64,000 bases of DNA from Deltaproteobacteria bacterium (GTDB taxonomy: Bacteria; Myxococcota_A; UBA9042; PHBI01). The stretch covers positions 51,768 to 115,767 of the forward strand of contig WYBB01000177.1 in NCBI GenBank assembly GCA_011526585.1, in the 5' to 3' direction. Made by a program: the position numbers and the translations under genes. The notes under the pieces were generated by a model. That model ran no database searches. It was not told where the DNA came from and saw only the letters and a list, made by a program, of their open reading frames with translations. This document shows positions 1 through 10,063 of the stretch, in pieces (position 1 is the first letter of the stretch; each line of letters opens with the position of its first letter).

Positions 1-848
1 AAACGCTCGCGCGCGTCGACGGTGGTGAGCGAGAAGGCGAGCTCGGCGCCGAAGGTGCGCTCGACCTCGACGGCTTCGTCTTTGCGCAGCAGGCCGGAGT
101 CGACGAAGATGCAGTGCAGGCGCTTGCCGATGGCGGCGTTGACGAGCGCGGCGGCGACCGCGGAGTCGACCCCGCCGGAGAGGCCGCAGATCACGTGGCC
201 GTCGTCGCCGACCTGGGCGCGGATCCGGGCGAGGGTCTCGGCGATGAAGTGGGCTGGCGTCCAGTCGGCGACGAGGCCGGCGACGTCGAAGAGGAAGGCG
301 GCGAGGATGTCCTTGCCGCCCGGCGTGTGATGCACCTCGGGGTGGAACTGCACGCCGAAGCGGCGGCGGCTCGGGTCCTCGATGGCGGCGACGAGGCCGT
401 CGCTCGTCTTCGCGGTGACGGTGAAGCCGGGCGGGGTGAGCTCGACGTGGTCGCCGTGCGACATCCACACGGGTGAGTCGGAAAACCTCGAAAAGAGGCG
501 GGAATCCGGCGCACGTGGGCCGAGGGCGGCGCGCCCGAACTCGCGCAGCGGCGAGGCGGCGACCTTGCCGCCGAGGCTCTGGGTGAGGAGCTGGCAGCCG
601 TAGCAGATCCCGAGGATCGGCAGGTCGAGCTCGAGCATGGCCGGGTCGGGGCGCGGGGCGTCGGCGTCGGTCACCGAGGCCGGGCCGCCGGAGAGGATGA
701 GCGCGCGCGGGGCGAGCGCGGAGACCTCGGCGGCCGGGCGGTGGTAGGGGTGGATCTCGCAGTAGACGCCGAGCTCGCGCACGCGGCGCGCGATGAGCTG
801 GGTGGTCTGGCTGCCGAAGTCGAGGATGACGACGGGCGCGTGGTTCAT
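1..848 (-). CDS. guaA: GMP synthase (glutamine-hydrolysing), N-terminal 282 residues; gene runs off the left edge
   Basis: Converts XMP to GMP in the cytoplasm using glutamine amide nitrogen and ATP. The visible part has the class I glutamine amidotransferase domain: start MNHAPVVILDFGSQ, nucleophile Cys82 in GICYGCQ, and His169/Glu171 in FGVQFHPEV. The start of the ATP pyrophosphatase domain follows, with the PP-loop SGGVDS at residues 224-229. The C-terminal dimerisation domain lies outside the window. The ATG overlaps the guaB stop codon as ATGA, so the two consecutive steps from IMP to GMP are translationally coupled. No frameshift is seen in the visible part. Confidence 0.96.
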   Translation of the reverse strand, partial: MNHAPVVILDFGSQTTQLIARRVRELGVYCEIHPYHRPAAEVSALAPRALILSGGPASVTDADAPRPDPAMLELDLPILGICYGCQLLTQSLGGKVAASPLREFGRAALGPRAPDSRLFSRFSDSPVWMSHGDHVELTPPGFTVTAKTSDGLVAAIEDPSRRRFGVQFHPEVHHTPGGKDILAAFLFDVAGLVADWTPAHFIAETLARIRAQVGDDGHVICGLSGGVDSAVAAALVNAAIGKRLHCIFVDSGLLRKDEAVEVERTFGAELAFSLTTVDARER

Positions 849-1942
849 CGCGTTCCTTTGTAGTTCGGCGCTTCGATCGTCATGAGCACGTCGTGCACGT
901 GGCTCTCGCCGAGGCCCGCGGAGGTGATGCGCACGAAGCGATCGTAGGCGCGCAGGGCCGCGATGTCGTGGGCGCCGACGTAGCCCATGCCGGCGCGCAG
1001 GCCGCCGGTGAGCTGGTGGATCACCTCGGTGATGGCGCCGCGGTAGGGCACGGCGGCCTCGACGCCTTCGGGCACGAGCTTGTCGGGCTCCTGGGTCTTG
1101 CCCTGGAAGTAGCGGTCGCGCGCGCCCGCGCCCTGGGCCATCGCGCCGAGGCTGCCCATGCCGCGGTAGCGCTTGAAGCGGCGGCCGCCGTGCTCGAAGA
1201 CCTCGCCGGGCGCGGCGTCGGTGCCGGCGAGCATGCCGCCGAGCATGACCGCGTGGGCGCCGGCGGCGATCGCCTTGACGATGTCGCCCGAGGCGCGCAC
1301 GCCGCCGTCGGCGATGACGCGCACCGGGGTGTCGGCGAGCGCGCGGGCGGCCTCGGCGATGGCGGTGAGCTGCGGCACGCCGACTCCGGCGACGACGCGC
1401 GTCGTGCAGATCGAGCCCGGCCCGACGCCGACCTTGACGGCGTGTGCGCCGGCGTCGGCCAGGGCCAGCGCGGCGTCGGCGGTGGCGACGTTGCCGGCGA
1501 CGATCACCTTGTCGGGGTGGCGGCGCGATAGCTCGCGCGTGGTGGCGACGACCCCCGCGGCGTGCCCGTGCGCGGTGTCGACGAAGAGCGCGGCGGCGCC
1601 GGCCAGCGCGAGCAGCTCGGCGCGCTCGAGGGCGTCGGGACCGGCGCCGACGGCCGCGGCGGCGGTAAGGCCCTGCGCGACGACGTGGCGGACCTCGTCG
1701 GCCTGGGCGGCGGGGGTGAGGTTGCGGTGGATCACGCCGAGGCCGCCGAGCTGGCCGAGCGCGATCGCCATCGCCGACTCGGTCACGGTGTCCATCGCCG
1801 CCGAGATGAGCGGGATCTCGAGGCGCAGCGAAGGCGCGAGCGCGGTGGCCAGGCTGACCTCGGCGGGCAGGACGCGCGAGGGCCCGGGCACGAGCAGGAC
1901 GTCGTCGAAGGTCAGCGCCACGGGTGGGTCGTTCGGGAGCAT
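845..1942 (-). CDS. guaB: IMP dehydrogenase lacking the CBS (Bateman) module
   Basis: Oxidises IMP to XMP with NAD+, the first committed step to GMP. The barrel is complete: TFDDVLLVPG near residue 11, ISAAMDTVTE near 46, the catalytic loop GVGPGSICTTR with Cys179, IADGGVR, and the flap region KRYRGMGSLGAM. At 365 residues it is about 120 shorter than the usual form of about 490. The gap falls exactly where two CBS domains normally sit, between EVRHV (about residue 87) and AAAVG (about 95). Active-site residues are kept, so it should be catalytic but without Bateman-domain nucleotide control. The ATG at 1942 was chosen because the longer reading frame upstream is only the antisense of rarA. 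It overlaps guaA by ATGA. Confidence 0.95.
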   Translation of the reverse strand: MLPNDPPVALTFDDVLLVPGPSRVLPAEVSLATALAPSLRLEIPLISAAMDTVTESAMAIALGQLGGLGVIHRNLTPAAQADEVRHVVAQGLTAAAAVGAGPDALERAELLALAGAAALFVDTAHGHAAGVVATTRELSRRHPDKVIVAGNVATADAALALADAGAHAVKVGVGPGSICTTRVVAGVGVPQLTAIAEAARALADTPVRVIADGGVRASGDIVKAIAAGAHAVMLGGMLAGTDAAPGEVFEHGGRRFKRYRGMGSLGAMAQGAGARDRYFQGKTQEPDKLVPEGVEAAVPYRGAITEVIHQLTGGLRAGMGYVGAHDIAALRAYDRFVRITSAGLGESHVHDVLMTIEAPNYKGTR

Positions 1943-2026
1943 GGGCGGGACATAGCGAAGGGTGGGGTGGGAGGCAACAGGCGGTCGCGGTCGCGCGCGC
2001 AACCGGGCCTTGCAGGTCTCGACGCG

Positions 2027-3361
2027 ATGCGGGATGACGCGCGCGTGGACCTCTTTTCCAAGGAGCTCGCCGCCGATCGGCCGCTGGCCGAGCGCATGCG
2101 TCCGCGCACGCTCGACGAGGTGCTCGGTCAGGACGGGCTCGTCGGCGAGGCGGGGCTGCTCAGGCGGTTGAGCGCGGGCGGTGAGGTGCCGAGCCTCGTC
2201 TTCTGGGGACCGCCGGGCAGCGGCAAGACGACGCTGGCGCGGGCGCTGGCGGGGCTGGCCGACGCCGTCTTCGAGCCGTTCTCCGCCGTCCTCGGGGGCG
2301 TCAAGGAGGTGCGCGAGATCGTCGAGCGCGCCCGCGACCGGAGGAGGCGTGGGCTCGGCAGGACGCTGCTCTTCGTCGACGAGATCCATCGCTTCAACAA
2401 GGGGCAGCAGGACGCGTTCCTGCCCCACGTCGAGGACGGCACGCTGATCCTGGTCGGGGCGACGACCGAGAACCCGTCCTTCGCGCTCAACGCGGCGCTG
2501 CTCTCGCGCTGCCGGGTGATGCGACTCGAGCCGTTGCACAAGGCGGCGTTGGTGGCGCTGCTGGAGCGTGCGCTCGCGGAGCCCGAGCGCGGCCTCGGCG
2601 CCGAGCCGGTCGCGCTCTCGCGCGAGGTGCTGGAGGCGCTCGCCGAGACGGCCGACGGGGACGCGCGCCGGGCGCTCAACGATCTCGAGGTCGTCTGGCG
2701 CATCGCCAGGCGGCGGGCGCCGGAGGACGGTCCCTTCGATCTCGCGGCGCTGGGACAGGTGCTCGCGCGCGCGCCGCTGCGCCACGACCGGGACGGCGAT
2801 CAGCACTACGACGTCGTGTCGGCGTTCATCAAGTCGCTGCGCGGCTCGGATCCCGACGCGGCGCTCTACTACATGGCGCGCCTCATCGAGGCCGGCGACG
2901 ACCCGCGCTTCATCCTGCGGCGCATGGTGATCTTCGCCGCCGAGGACGTCGGCAACGCCGACCCGCGGGCGCTGGGCGTGGCGGTCGACGGCGTGACGGC
3001 CTATCAGCTCGTCGGCATGCCGGAGGGGCGCATCATCCTCGGGCAGGTGGCGACCTATCTCGCGACCGCGCCGAAGTCGAACGCGAGCTACCTGGCGATC
3101 GACGCCGCGCTCGAGGCGGCGCGCGGCGCCGGCACCTTGCCGGTGCCCGCCAGGCTCAAGAACGCGCCGACCCGCCTCATGAAGGAGATGGGCCACGCCG
3201 AGGGCTATCGCTACCCGCACGACCACGGCGGCTTCGTTCCCGAGCACTATCTGCCCGAGGCGCTGCGCGGCCGGATCTTCTACGATCCGCCGGACGCCGG
3301 CTACGAACGCCAGATCGCCGAGCGGCTCGTGCGCTGGCGCAAGGCGCGCGACGAGCGCTGA
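2027..3361 (+). CDS. rarA: Replication-associated recombination protein A (clamp-loader-like AAA+ ATPase)
   Basis: A cytoplasmic AAA+ ATPase of the RarA/MgsA/WRNIP1 family that acts at stalled replication forks. Family signatures: RPRTLDEVLGQ near residue 26, Walker A GPPGSGKTT at 61-69, Walker B FVDEIHRFNKGQQDA near 116, sensor 1 GATTENPSF, and the C-terminal MgsA region with IFAAEDVGNADPRAL and NAPTRLMKEMGHAEGYRYPHDH. Length 444 residues, normal for the family. ATG 2027 was chosen because it gives the usual short lead into the conserved DLFSKELAADRPLAERMRP; GTG 2045 is an alternative. It diverges from guaB across an 84-bp gap and ends 15 bp from a convergent gene. Confidence 0.95.
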   Translation: MRDDARVDLFSKELAADRPLAERMRPRTLDEVLGQDGLVGEAGLLRRLSAGGEVPSLVFWGPPGSGKTTLARALAGLADAVFEPFSAVLGGVKEVREIVERARDRRRRGLGRTLLFVDEIHRFNKGQQDAFLPHVEDGTLILVGATTENPSFALNAALLSRCRVMRLEPLHKAALVALLERALAEPERGLGAEPVALSREVLEALAETADGDARRALNDLEVVWRIARRRAPEDGPFDLAALGQVLARAPLRHDRDGDQHYDVVSAFIKSLRGSDPDAALYYMARLIEAGDDPRFILRRMVIFAAEDVGNADPRALGVAVDGVTAYQLVGMPEGRIILGQVATYLATAPKSNASYLAIDAALEAARGAGTLPVPARLKNAPTRLMKEMGHAEGYRYPHDHGGFVPEHYLPEALRGRIFYDPPDAGYERQIAERLVRWRKARDER

Positions 3362-3376
3362 GGCGGTCGGGGGAGA

Positions 3377-3841
3377 TCAGCGTCGCTTCAGGCGCTTCCA
3401 CGCGTTCTCGACGTCGGGGCGCTCGCCGCGCAGCCAGGCGTCGGCGGCCTCGTCGAGGAACTCGTTGCGCAGGTCGCCGCGCGCGAGCACTTCGACGTCG
3501 CCGAAGCGGTGCGGCTTCCAGTCGAGCGGCAGGTAGGCGTCGCGCTCTTCGCGGAAGTACTCGCCGACGTACCAGTCGAGGAAGTCGAGGCAGATGTCGA
3601 TCGCCTGCGGCTCGCTCATCGCCTTGTACTTGGCGCGCTCGATGGCGGCCTCCATCCGGTAGACGTGCGTGCGGTCGTCGCTGCGCAGGGTGAGGCAAAC
3701 GACCGCCTCGTCACCTTCGCGGCGGACGTCGAGCTCGAAGGCTTCGTTCCTGAGCGAGCCGGCGTGGCGCTCACGCAGGAGCGCCAGCACGCGCAGGCGG
3801 TAGTTCTGGTCGATGAGAGGTCGGACGGGTCGCAGAGCCAT
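3377..3841 (-). CDS. Conserved-looking hypothetical protein, 154 aa
   Basis: I do not recognise the family. The product is a soluble, charged protein with no signal peptide or membrane segment. It has an acidic/aromatic centre (ICLDFLDWYVGEYFREER) and a basic end (WKRLKRR). It lies 70 bp downstream of the DUF58 gene on the same strand and could be the last cistron of that operon. It converges on rarA. The codon pattern is the same as its neighbours (strong G/C at third positions), which supports a real gene. It may be cytoplasmic; no function is assigned. Confidence 0.75.
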   Translation of the reverse strand: MALRPVRPLIDQNYRLRVLALLRERHAGSLRNEAFELDVRREGDEAVVCLTLRSDDRTHVYRMEAAIERAKYKAMSEPQAIDICLDFLDWYVGEYFREERDAYLPLDWKPHRFGDVEVLARGDLRNEFLDEAADAWLRGERPDVENAWKRLKRR

Positions 3842-3911
3842 GGTGCTCCATTCTAGGCACGCTCACGCGCCGAGACCAACGGTCTTGTCGTGGGTCCGAG
3901 GCACGCCGCGG

Positions 3912-5722
3912 TCAGGCGACGGAGCGCAGGCGGCCGAGCACGTGCGCGAGCGAGTCGCCGGCGCCGGCGCCGACGAAGCGCGCTCCGGCCGGCTTGAGGA
4001 TCGCCTGGGCGGCGCGCAGGTTGTCGGCGGCGCGCAGCTCGGCGACCTCGACCAGCGCCGTCATGAGGCGCGCGTCCTGGGAGCGCCGGACGAAGCTGCC
4101 CGCGGGCAGGACGCCGCGCTCGCCGGTCGGCATGACGAAGACGAGGTTGTGGCGGTGGCGGCGCGCGATGAGCGCCACGCGTCTGAGCGCGTCGAGATCA
4201 TCGGCGCTGTGGAAGTCCGACAGCGACAAGAGCGTGTGCGCGCCGCCGTGACCATGCGACGAGAGCACCGCCTGCAGCGCCGCCTCGAGGCCGTGGCTCT
4301 GGCCGCCGGGGCGCGGCGTCGGATCGCGCGGCAGGGCGAGGCCGGCGTGGCGCGCGAAGGCGCGCAGCGTCGAGCGCTCCGGCTCGAGCGCGTAGGCGGT
4401 CAGCGGGATCACCGGGCGCTGCCTGGTGAAGCGGCGGCTCAGCCGCTCCTGGCAGGCGTGCACGAGCGCCTGCTCGTCGATGCGCAGCGCGCGCGGGTGC
4501 GGCTCGCGCACGGGCAGGGGGCGTCGATCGGACAGCGGCCCGGCGCGAGCGCCGAGGCTCGGGCCGGCGAGCGCGTCGGGCGCGGGCGGCGGCGCGGCGG
4601 GTGGAGCGCCGGGGCGCTCGGGCAGGTAGAAGGTCCGCCGCTCGTGGACCTCGAACCAGCGGGCGACGCGCAGGGTGAGCTCGCTCTCGGTGAGCTCGGT
4701 GCGATCGTCGTGCACGAGGTGCGGCACCTCGAGCAGCGCCTGGATGAGGCGCATCATGTGGGCCGAGCCGCGGCCGGGCTCGACCAGGTGGCGGACCTCG
4801 TGGTCGTGCAGGACGAGGCCGACGCGATCGCGACCGGTCGACAGCGTGCGCGCGAGATCGGCGGCGAGCTCGAGGGCGTGGTCGATCCGCGCGGTGCCGG
4901 GCGGTCCCCAGAACATCGACGGTGAGCAGTCGACGAGCAGCCAGACCGAGAGCTGGAGGTCGCTCTCGAACTCGCGCGCGATGAGCTTGCCGCGCCGTGC
5001 CGACGCGCTCCAGGCGATGTGCTTGAAGGGGTCGCCGACGACGAAGTCGCGCAGCTCCCGGATCTCCATGCCGAAGCCGCGCTTGTCGCGGTGCACGAGG
5101 TCGGCCTGTTCGTCGGCGGCGGCGCGCGTCGCCTGGATCGGCGGTTGGCCGCTGCCGAAGTGCAGCGGCAGGACGGTCGTACGCACGAGGCAGGGCGAGA
5201 AGGCGCGCACGGCGTAGAGACCGAGCGCGACGCCGGCGGTGAGGTCGAAGCCCTGGAGCCACGCGTCGCCGAGCCGGCGGCCGCGCAGCTCGAGCGTGAG
5301 CCCGATCGCCGCGCGGGGCGGCGCGCCAGGATGAGGCTCGGCGGCGCCGGCGGCCTCGGCCCAGGAGAGACGGCCCTCGAGGGTCTCGGACAGGCTCGGC
5401 CTGAGCTCGAGCGCGTAGACGGCGATCGTCGGCGGCAGGGTGAGCTCGAGCGCGAGCGAGCTGGCGCGCCCCTCCCAGAGCTTGAGCGCCGAGGCGTCAC
5501 CGGTGAGGCGCACGGCGACCTCGCTCACGCGGTGGCGCGCGATCACGGCGGCGAGGTGCGCGACGGCGAGGAGCCCGGTGACGAACGCGCCGAAGGCGGC
5601 GATACCGGGCGCCTCCAGCGCGGCGCCGACGGCGAGGAGCACCAGCGCCGCGAGCCCGAGCCAGCGGCCCTCGGCGGTGAGCGCGAGGCGCGGGCGCTCG
5701 CCCTGTGTGTGGCGGCCCGGCG

Positions 5723-5726
<4 letters not shown>
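3912..5726 (-). CDS. DUF58 domain membrane protein (MoxR partner), TTG start
   Basis: DUF58 proteins are membrane proteins with a VWA-like cytoplasmic domain, encoded next to MoxR AAA ATPases and thought to assist envelope protein assembly. The N-terminus holds two hydrophobic segments around residues 12-50. The signature GDPFKHIAWSASARRGKL and the metal-site-like LLVDCSPSMFWG follow. The middle contains a Pro/Ala-rich stretch and the C-terminus a second VWA-like half (LLSLSDFHSADD). Length 604 residues if it starts at TTG 5726, which overlaps the moxR stop as TTGA. No ATG or GTG in frame fits between moxR and the first membrane helix, so TTG with translational coupling is the best start. Confidence 0.85.
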
Positions 5727-6714
<988 letters not shown>

Positions 6715-6718
<4 letters not shown>

Positions 6719-8061
6719 CGGCGCGCGTCCTCGCGATCACCGCGGATGCGTGGCAGAGCCCCTCGGCGCGCGCTGGAGTGCAGGAGCACCTGCACGTCGT
6801 CGTACAGGCGCAGGAATCGGTCGGCCGACCACACCGTCGGCTGCTGCGAGCGGAGGCTAGCGGTCTCGGTCTGAACGCGCAACAGCGCCGCGCGCAGGCG
6901 GTCGCGCTCCGTCGGAGCGGGCGGGCTCGCGGCCGAGGTGGTCCGGGTCGGGTCGGCGGTCGGCGGCGGCTCGGGGTCGGGGCGGCGCACGAGCGCTTCG
7001 AGGTCGGCCTTCCTGGCGCGCTCGAGCGCGAACTCGCCGAGCGAGAGCGCCAGGTGCGAGAAGTCCGCCTCGCCGCGCTGGGCGACGAGGCCGCGCGCGT
7101 CGTCGAGCGCGGGCGACGAGATCTGCGAGGGCACCGAGGGCACGAGCCCGCCGACCCCGAGCCTCTCGCGACCGCGCACGCGGGCCATGACGAGCACGAG
7201 CGCGGCGCCCGCGAGGAGGGCGATCACGACGGCGACCGGCGGCACGGCGGCCTCGGCGCTGAGCTCGGCCAGGACCTCGTCGAGCTCGTCGACGCGCGCC
7301 TCGATCTCCTTGGGCAGCCCGCCGAGACGCGCGCGCTCGGCGTCGAAGCGCCCCGACCAGGTCGCGTCGGGCCCGATGAGGCGCGCGGCGCAGGGCTCGC
7401 GCTGGCAGTAGACGCGCAGCGCGTTGGCGATGAACTGCTTGTCGCCATAGAAGCGCCGCAGCATGTCGTTCAGGAAGATCGACGGATCGGCGAGCGCGAG
7501 GAGCTTGCCTCGGCCGAGGCTCGCCTCGATCGCGAAGTGCTCACGTCCGCCGTCGTAGGAGAGCACCGGCACGAGCGTCGGGTTTGGTGAAGAAATTGTC
7601 AGTGAAGCCGGGTAGTTGGCGACCACCTCGTCTACGTTGTAGAAGAGGAAGTGCTTGCCCGCGGGGCGCATCAGGGCGAAGCCCTCCTGGTGATCCCAGT
7701 AGGCGAGGTGCGAGCTCGGGCCGGCTTCGCGGCGACCGATGCCGAGGCGCTCGAGCAGGGGGCGCGCGGCGCCGTGGTCATCGGCGAGCACGACGTAGCC
7801 GCCGCTGTCGACGAAGGCGAGGAGGTCGTCGACGGGCAGCGGGCGCGTCGGATACAGGATGACGAGCACGTCGTCGGGCTCGAGCGCGGCGAGATCGATC
7901 GCCGGCTCGGTGTCGAGAGTGACGCGGGCCTCCGCGGCGGTCGTGAGGAGGTAGCCGAGCCCGTTCCAGCGATCGGGATCGAGATCGTAGTCGCGCGCGT
8001 GCGCCGTGGACAGCCCGAACGCGAGCGCGAGCAGCACGCCGGCCGGCACCTGGGGCTTCAT
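6715..8061 (-). CDS. DUF4350-like membrane protein with signal peptide
   Basis: A 448-residue envelope protein. It has a signal peptide (residues 1 to about 22, ending STAHA), a periplasmic domain resembling the GATase-like DUF4350 fold (VLVILYPTRPLPVDDLLAFVDSGG, then GRGKLLALADPSIFLNDML), one membrane helix around residues 287-308 (VIALLAGAALVLVMA), and a cytoplasmic tail. DUF4350 proteins are regularly found with MoxR and DUF58 partners, which is the order here. Overlaps on both sides are ATGA type (8058-8061 and 6715-6718). The family call is from motif and context only. Confidence 0.75.
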
Positions 8062-9905
8062 CGTGCGCTCCCGCCGGGTTCGCCGGGAGGGGCCGCGGGC
8101 GCGCGCCGGACCGCCTCGCGCAGGGTGCGCGCGCGCTCGACGTCGGCGGCGCTGCCGGCATGCGCGGCGAAGTGGGTGCGCTCGACGAGGTGGGTGAGCT
8201 CGGCGAGCGGGGGCTCGACGACCGGGCGCTCGGCGCTGGGATGCAGGGGCTCGAGCGCGTCGCGCGCGGCCTCGCGTGGGGTGGCATAGCCCCAGGCGAG
8301 GGGGCGGCCGAGCGCGTCGAGCGCGCCGGCGAAGAGCTCGCGCACGCTGCGATGCACGGCGACGAGCGCCCAGTGCGCGCCGTCGTAGTCGCCGTCGTGC
8401 GGGAGCTCGAGGGCGAGCTCGCGCGCGAGGTAGCCGGGGGACTCGACGGTGACCGAGCACGGACCGGGCGGGAGCGGGCCGATCGCGAAACGGCCGTCGG
8501 CGGTCGCCTGCGCGACGCGTTCGTCGGCGCCGGCGCGCACGGTGACGCGCCCCGGGATCGGGTGGCGGGTGTGGGCGTCGACGAGCCAGCCCGAGAGCCG
8601 ATCGCTCGTGCGTGCGAGCGGAGCGCCGGGAGGATCGTAGCGGGTGACGAACGCCGGCACGTCGGTCGGCGTGGCCGGGCGGAGGCGACCTTCGCGCAGG
8701 CGGCGCGCGAGCCGGCGCAGGGCCTCGAGGAGCGCCGCCAGCGCGCGCGCGAGCGCCCCGGAGCGCAGCGCCCGGGTCAGGGCGATGACGGCGACGACGA
8801 CGCCAAGGCCGGCGAGATACCAGCTCAGCGGCACGCCGGGAGGGTGGGGGATGTCGAGGGCGACCGACGCGCTGCGCGCGGGCGCGTGCAGGCCGTCGGC
8901 GGGTCGGAAGGCCGCCTGGATCTCCAGGCGCACGCGGCGGCGGTCGTCGGCGAGGCGCTCGCGGATCGCCTCGAGCTCGGCCGCGCCGAGGGCGGCGACG
9001 AAGACGCCGTCGCGATCGGTGGCGGCGACGAGCTCGAAGGCCGGCCCGGATCCGTGCAGACCGGCGACGGTGACGATCTCGCCGGCCAGCGGCCGGTGCT
9101 GGTCGGAGACGCGGCCGCTCATCCGGTAGCGGCCCTGTCGCTCGTCACCCTCGCGCACGACGCGCAGCGTGACGCGGGTCGGCAGGAGCACGACGAGCGC
9201 GGCGCCGGCGCGACTCGCGGCGTGCATGGCGTCGCCCGAGAAGCGCGCGCGGATGGGGTAGCGGCCGCCGCCGGCGAGCGCGCTCGGGCGGACGACGAAG
9301 GTGACGGCGCCGCTCGTGCCGGTGGCGCCGACGAGCTGGCTGCCGCGGCCGACCTCGAGCGCGACCTCGGCCTGCGGGATCGGGCGCGGGGCGCGACCCG
9401 AGGTGTCGGTCAGCGAGACGCTGATCGCGATCGGCTGCTCGCCGAGCACGACGCGCGCCTCCTGTCCGGGTGGGGCCGTTCCGACCTGCACCTCGAGCCG
9501 GGTCGAGCGCTTCGAGAGGTCGAGCGTTCCCTCCTCGGTGGCCTCGCCCAGGCGCGAGCTGCCATCATAGCGCACGGTCCAGGTCACGAGCTCGCCTTCG
9601 CTCCGGAGACGGGCGAGCTCGCGCGTGGATAGCGGCACCTCGAAGCGGCCGGCGTCGTCGGTGATGCGGTTGAACGGCGTGAGCCCGGGCAGCTCGAGCG
9701 TGATGCGCTCGGCGGCCACGGGCTGCGCGGCGTCGTCGAGCAGGCGACCGACGAGCACCGCGCCGCTCGGGCTCTTCTTGTGCTCGAGCTCGACGCGGGT
9801 CTTGGCGCGCACGCCGATCGGCACCGCGGCGGCCGGCGGCGCGGACGCGCCGAGCGCGAGCGCGGCGGCGAGCGCGACGACGGCGAAGCGGCGGGCGGAG
9901 CACAT
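8058..9905 (-). CDS. Secreted/membrane protein with Ig-like (carboxypeptidase-regulatory-like) domains and a DUF4129-like tail
   Basis: First gene of the MoxR operon; 615 residues. The start at ATG 9905 gives a clear signal peptide (MCSARRFAVVALAAALALGA, cleaved near APPAAA); an in-frame extension upstream lacks coding character. Several beta-sandwich modules follow (for example AERITLELPGLTPFNRITDDAGRFEVPL, split here as AERITLELPG / LTPFNRITDDAG), then one membrane helix (WYLAGLGVVVAVIALTRAL), then a carboxypeptidase-regulatory-like module (GWLVDAHTRHPIPGRVTVRAG). The last ~85 residues (GYATPREAARDALEPL, then AELTHLVERTHFA) resemble DUF4129, the usual fourth member of MoxR-DUF58-DUF4350 operons. 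Domain calls beyond the signal peptide and helix are tentative. Confidence 0.75.
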   Translation of the reverse strand: MCSARRFAVVALAAALALGASAPPAAAVPIGVRAKTRVELEHKKSPSGAVLVGRLLDDAAQPVAAERITLELPGLTPFNRITDDAGRFEVPLSTRELARLRSEGELVTWTVRYDGSSRLGEATEEGTLDLSKRSTRLEVQVGTAPPGQEARVVLGEQPIAISVSLTDTSGRAPRPIPQAEVALEVGRGSQLVGATGTSGAVTFVVRPSALAGGGRYPIRARFSGDAMHAASRAGAALVVLLPTRVTLRVVREGDERQGRYRMSGRVSDQHRPLAGEIVTVAGLHGSGPAFELVAATDRDGVFVAALGAAELEAIRERLADDRRRVRLEIQAAFRPADGLHAPARSASVALDIPHPPGVPLSWYLAGLGVVVAVIALTRALRSGALARALAALLEALRRLARRLREGRLRPATPTDVPAFVTRYDPPGAPLARTSDRLSGWLVDAHTRHPIPGRVTVRAGADERVAQATADGRFAIGPLPPGPCSVTVESPGYLARELALELPHDGDYDGAHWALVAVHRSVRELFAGALDALGRPLAWGYATPREAARDALEPLHPSAERPVVEPPLAELTHLVERTHFAAHAGSAADVERARTLREAVRRAPAAPPGEPGGSAR

Positions 9906-10063
9906 CCGACGGATGATGGGCGCGCGGCCGACGCGGGTCAATCGCGTACTCCGCGGCGGGGAGGCGGCACGGCGACGCCCGAGACGCCCGGCGCGGCCGT
10001 TTGACACCAGTTGCCTGGACGTCGGGGCGCTCGCTTGGTATCCGCGCTGCGGAGGACTCGCCG
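9906..10063. promoter_or_regulatory. Divergent promoter region between the MoxR operon and ftsY
   Basis: 158 bp without coding signal, serving leftward and rightward operons. A TTGACA hexamer sits at 10001-10006, but no good -10 follows at 16-18 bp, so the ftsY promoter is not resolved. GGAGG at 10051 is a well-placed ribosome binding site for ATG 10064 and decides that start. Confidence 0.4.

Noticed and set aside
845..3247. 800-residue frame running from guaB across rarA
   Set aside because: Only the guaB part (up to 1942) has protein character; the extension is the antisense of rarA.
10001..10006. TTGACA as the ftsY promoter
   Set aside because: No -10 element at 16-18 bp; kept only as a remark.
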